Shown here: positions 61,864-64,000 of the stretch, in pieces
Layout: the number at the start of each line of letters is the position of its first letter
How positions within the stretch are numbered: the first letter of the stretch is position 1
Origin: an uncultured Burkholderiaceae bacterium
GTDB taxonomy: Bacteria > Pseudomonadota > Gammaproteobacteria > Burkholderiales > Burkholderiaceae_B
Direction of reading: 5' to 3'
NCBI GenBank assembly: GCA_934525625.1
Contig: CAKSZL010000009.1
Location: 33,620 to 97,619, forward strand
Length of the DNA stretch: 64,000 bases
Program-made: the position numbers and the translations under genes
The notes under the pieces: generated by a model
Told to the model about the DNA's origin: nothing
Databases searched by the model: none
Seen by the model: only the letters and a program-made list of their open reading frames with translations

Positions 61864-62928
61864 ATGCCCCGAGAAAAGCGTGATGTAAAAGAGCTGAAAC
61901 AACGCGCCATTCACTCGCTCGTTCTTGCTATTGAATTATTCAATAGACCTCATGAGGACGGTCGTCCAGAAGGGACTTTGATTCTCTTACATCATGCTTT
62001 TGAAATGCTTTTGAAGGCTATCATTAAGGACAAAAGTGGAACTGTCCATGCCAAAGGCGAAAAATATTCATATGGGTTTGACAAGTGCCTTGAAATAGCT
62101 CAAGTCGAATTGAAAGTGCTATCAAAAGATGAACGATCTGCGCTTTCAATTCTTGATGCTCATCGAGACACTGCCGTTCACTATTACCAGGATGTTTCGG
62201 AAGATTTGCTCTACTTGCAATCCCAATCCGCAGTCACGTTGTTTGACGACATCTTGAGTAAGTCTTTTGGCGTCAAGCTGGCCGATTTTATCCCTGAACG
62301 TGTTCTCCCCGTTTCGACAAGGCCCCCTAAAGACATCCAACTTCTAATCGATAGTGAGTTGACCCAAGTCGATGAACTTCTTGGTGCTGGCAATCGGAGA
62401 GGTATTCAGGCTACAGCCCGGTTGCGTTCAGTTATGGCACTTGCAACAGCGAGTAGAGATAATGCCGAGCGCGTTACTGAGAGTGAATTGCGTAAGGCTG
62501 TGCAGCGTAGAAGATCAGGCGAAGATTGGAAAGTTATTTTTCCAGAAATTGGCCAGCTCAGATTGGATACAGAAGGCGAAGGTATGCCTTTCTCCCTACG
62601 GATTCGGAAGGAGGGCCTGCCTGTCCGGATGGCGGGTGATGGCGAAGATGCCATGGTTGTAAGAGATCGAGATTGGTTCGATAAATTCAACCTCTCACTT
62701 GATGATGTAGCAAAGAAACTCAGTAAGACTGCACCAAAGACAAGAGCATATATGTTCGAAATTAACATCTGGAATGATCCAGAAATGTACGGTGAAAAAA
62801 AGATTAAATCACAACGGTATAAAAGATACACACAAAAGGCACTGGAAGCCTTACGGGCCGCTGTAGACCAACATACAGAAGAGGACATGTGGGAAAAACA
62901 CAAAGGTAAGGTGTTGGGGCGAGAATGA
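61864..62928 (+). CDS. DUF3644-like protein inserted in BREX-3 operon
   Basis: 354 residues, AT-rich. The N-terminal 130 residues (AIHSLVLAIELFNRPHEDGR, LLHHAFEMLLKAIIKDKSGT, ALSILDAHRDTAVHYYQDVS) match the helical DUF3644/HEPN-like arrangement; the RxxxxH-type HRDTAVHYY suggests a HEPN active-site motif. A winged-helix-like segment around 200-260 and a C-terminal SQRYKRYTQKALEAL region follow. It starts 3 bases after pglXI and overlaps brxHII by ATGA. It is not part of the canonical type 3 order. It could be a tRNA/RNA-targeting effector, but the motif reading is tentative. Confidence 0.6.
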   Translation: MPREKRDVKELKQRAIHSLVLAIELFNRPHEDGRPEGTLILLHHAFEMLLKAIIKDKSGTVHAKGEKYSYGFDKCLEIAQVELKVLSKDERSALSILDAHRDTAVHYYQDVSEDLLYLQSQSAVTLFDDILSKSFGVKLADFIPERVLPVSTRPPKDIQLLIDSELTQVDELLGAGNRRGIQATARLRSVMALATASRDNAERVTESELRKAVQRRRSGEDWKVIFPEIGQLRLDTEGEGMPFSLRIRKEGLPVRMAGDGEDAMVVRDRDWFDKFNLSLDDVAKKLSKTAPKTRAYMFEINIWNDPEMYGEKKIKSQRYKRYTQKALEALRAAVDQHTEEDMWEKHKGKVLGRE

Positions 62929-64000
62929 GGCAAGATATTTGGCAATACAGCACCGTTCATAACAGCGCCTGCAAGGTCATTGAAGAACAGACCTTGTGGG
63001 GGCAGACGGTGTGCCGTGTCTGGTTGCCGAACCAGGACGCGGTAGTGCGCGTGCCCCGCTCCGCCTTGCGGCCGCTGAGTGCCGACCTGCGACCGGAGGT
63101 TGAAGCTGGACGCATTGCCTATGTGGCCGCCGCAGCCAAGGTCGCCGAGGTGCTTGAAGGCGCCACCAGCGCCACCGAGGGCCATGTGCTGCTGGCTCCT
63201 ATGGAGTCCAATGTCATTCCTCTGCCGCACCAGATCCACGCCTTGTCCCGGGCCATCTCCGGTGACCGCGTGCGCTACCTGCTGGCCGACGAGGTGGGTC
63301 TCGGCAAGACCATCGAGGCCGGGCTGGTCATGCGCGAGCTCAAACTGCGCGGACTGGTGCGTCGGACATTGGTCGTCTCGCCGAAGGGAATCGCTACCCA
63401 GTGGGTGGCGGAAATGCAGACCCACTTCAACGAGCAGTTCCAGCTCGTGCTGGGCGACGACATCGGCACATTGCAACGCCTGGCACCAGGGGCGGATCAC
63501 CGGAACTCAGCCTGGTCGATGTTTGATCAGGTCATCGTCTCCCTGGATTCGGTCAAACCCATGGACAAGCGGCGCGGCTGGACCGCCGAGCGCGTCGCCG
63601 AATACAACCGCAGCCGGTTCGAGGATCTGATTACCGCCGGTTGGGATCTGGTCATCGTGGACGAAGCGCACCGCCTTGGTGGCAGCACCGATCAGGTCGC
63701 CCGCTACAAACTCGGCAAGGGGCTGGCGGAAGCCGCGCCCTATGTGCTGCTCCTTTCGGCGACTCCCCACCAGGGGAAGACCGACGCCTTCCATCGCCTG
63801 ATGAACCTGCTGGATGACGACGCCTTTCCGGATATGGACAGCGTCTCCCGCGAGCGGGTGGCCCCGTATGTCATCCGCACCGAAAAGCGCAAGGCCATCG
63901 ATGCCGACGGCAAGCCGCTCTTCAAACCCCGGCGCACGCAGATGGCCCCGGTGGCCTGGGAGAGCCGTCACCAACTGCAGCAGCTTCTCTACGAGGCGGT
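62925..64000 (+). CDS. brxHII: BREX-3 SNF2-like helicase BrxHII, 3' end cut by window
   Basis: 358 residues visible, then the window ends. Helicase motif I is LADEVGLGKTIEAGL (DEVGLGKT about 122-129), Ia VVSPKGIATQWVAEM, II VDEAHRLGG and III LLLSATPHQGKTDAFH, in SNF2/DrmD style. The N-terminal 90 residues form a small domain preceding the helicase core. In type 3 BREX the order brxF-brxC-pglX-brxHII-pglZ-brxA applies, so pglZ and brxA are expected beyond 64000. The start ATG 62925 overlaps the DUF3644-like stop. DISARM DrmD has a similar helicase core, but the brxF/brxC neighbours decide for BREX. Confidence 0.87.
   Translation, partial: MRQDIWQYSTVHNSACKVIEEQTLWGQTVCRVWLPNQDAVVRVPRSALRPLSADLRPEVEAGRIAYVAAAAKVAEVLEGATSATEGHVLLAPMESNVIPLPHQIHALSRAISGDRVRYLLADEVGLGKTIEAGLVMRELKLRGLVRRTLVVSPKGIATQWVAEMQTHFNEQFQLVLGDDIGTLQRLAPGADHRNSAWSMFDQVIVSLDSVKPMDKRRGWTAERVAEYNRSRFEDLITAGWDLVIVDEAHRLGGSTDQVARYKLGKGLAEAAPYVLLLSATPHQGKTDAFHRLMNLLDDDAFPDMDSVSRERVAPYVIRTEKRKAIDADGKPLFKPRRTQMAPVAWESRHQLQQLLYEA

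Noticed and set aside
62925..64000. DISARM (DrmD) as the identity of the final helicase
   Set aside because: The helicase core is similar, but the preceding brxF and brxC genes and the PglX-type methylase define type 3 BREX.

Overview
The window looks like a chromosome segment of a GC-rich betaproteobacterium, probably of the Alcaligenaceae (Bordetella/Achromobacter/Pusillimonas type). This is inferred from codon use, several orphan periplasmic binding proteins, the selU-selD pair and a 102-bp dispersed hairpin repeat. No rRNA or tRNA gene was found.

1-12 kb is an aromatic or N-heteroaromatic catabolic locus. A tightly coupled minus-strand operon (6448 to below 1) encodes a NicX-type ring-cleaving dioxygenase, an alpha/beta hydrolase, an acyl-CoA-dehydrogenase-fold protein without the catalytic glutamate, a flavin reductase, a solute-binding protein, an MDR oxidoreductase and a feruloyl-CoA-synthetase-like ligase. 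A LysR gene separates it from a plus-strand gentisate operon (FAD monooxygenase, FAH-family hydrolase, gentisate 1,2-dioxygenase, binding protein). 12-35 kb is mostly housekeeping and accessory: an AEC transporter, selU/selD, an RND pump with adaptor, an EamA exporter, a second ligase plus binding-protein module under a TetR-type regulator with an extra N-terminal HTH, an aminotransferase, a DUF945 protein, a TetR/VOC/DUF1428 group (the last with an in-frame stop), an SPFH protein with a 37-residue partner, a Fic protein and an MliC-like lipoprotein.

35.7-43.7 kb is a copper/nitrogen-oxide block: CusA and CusB-like efflux genes, then an operon matching the ncgABC-nirK cluster of Nitrosomonas (type C two-domain multicopper oxidase, diheme and monoheme cytochromes c, copper nitrite reductase). 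Three tandem NsrR-like palindromes precede it. 43.9-47.5 kb is a zone of decay: a GGDEF remnant, a phage-like membrane protein, and a LysR/aldo-keto reductase pair in which the reductase carries a frameshifting deletion.

From about 47.5 kb the composition changes and a mobile island begins: hypothetical genes, inovirus Gp2-like and AlpA-like proteins, an RDF-like protein, a YqaJ-type exonuclease and a DUF932 protein. These are followed by a type 3 BREX phage-defence operon (HTH, brxF, brxC, pglXI, a DUF3644-like gene, brxHII cut by the window end). The middle of pglXI and the DUF3644-like gene are AT-rich inside an otherwise GC-rich operon, which suggests module exchange at the specificity-determining part. 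The integrase, pglZ and brxA are not in the window.
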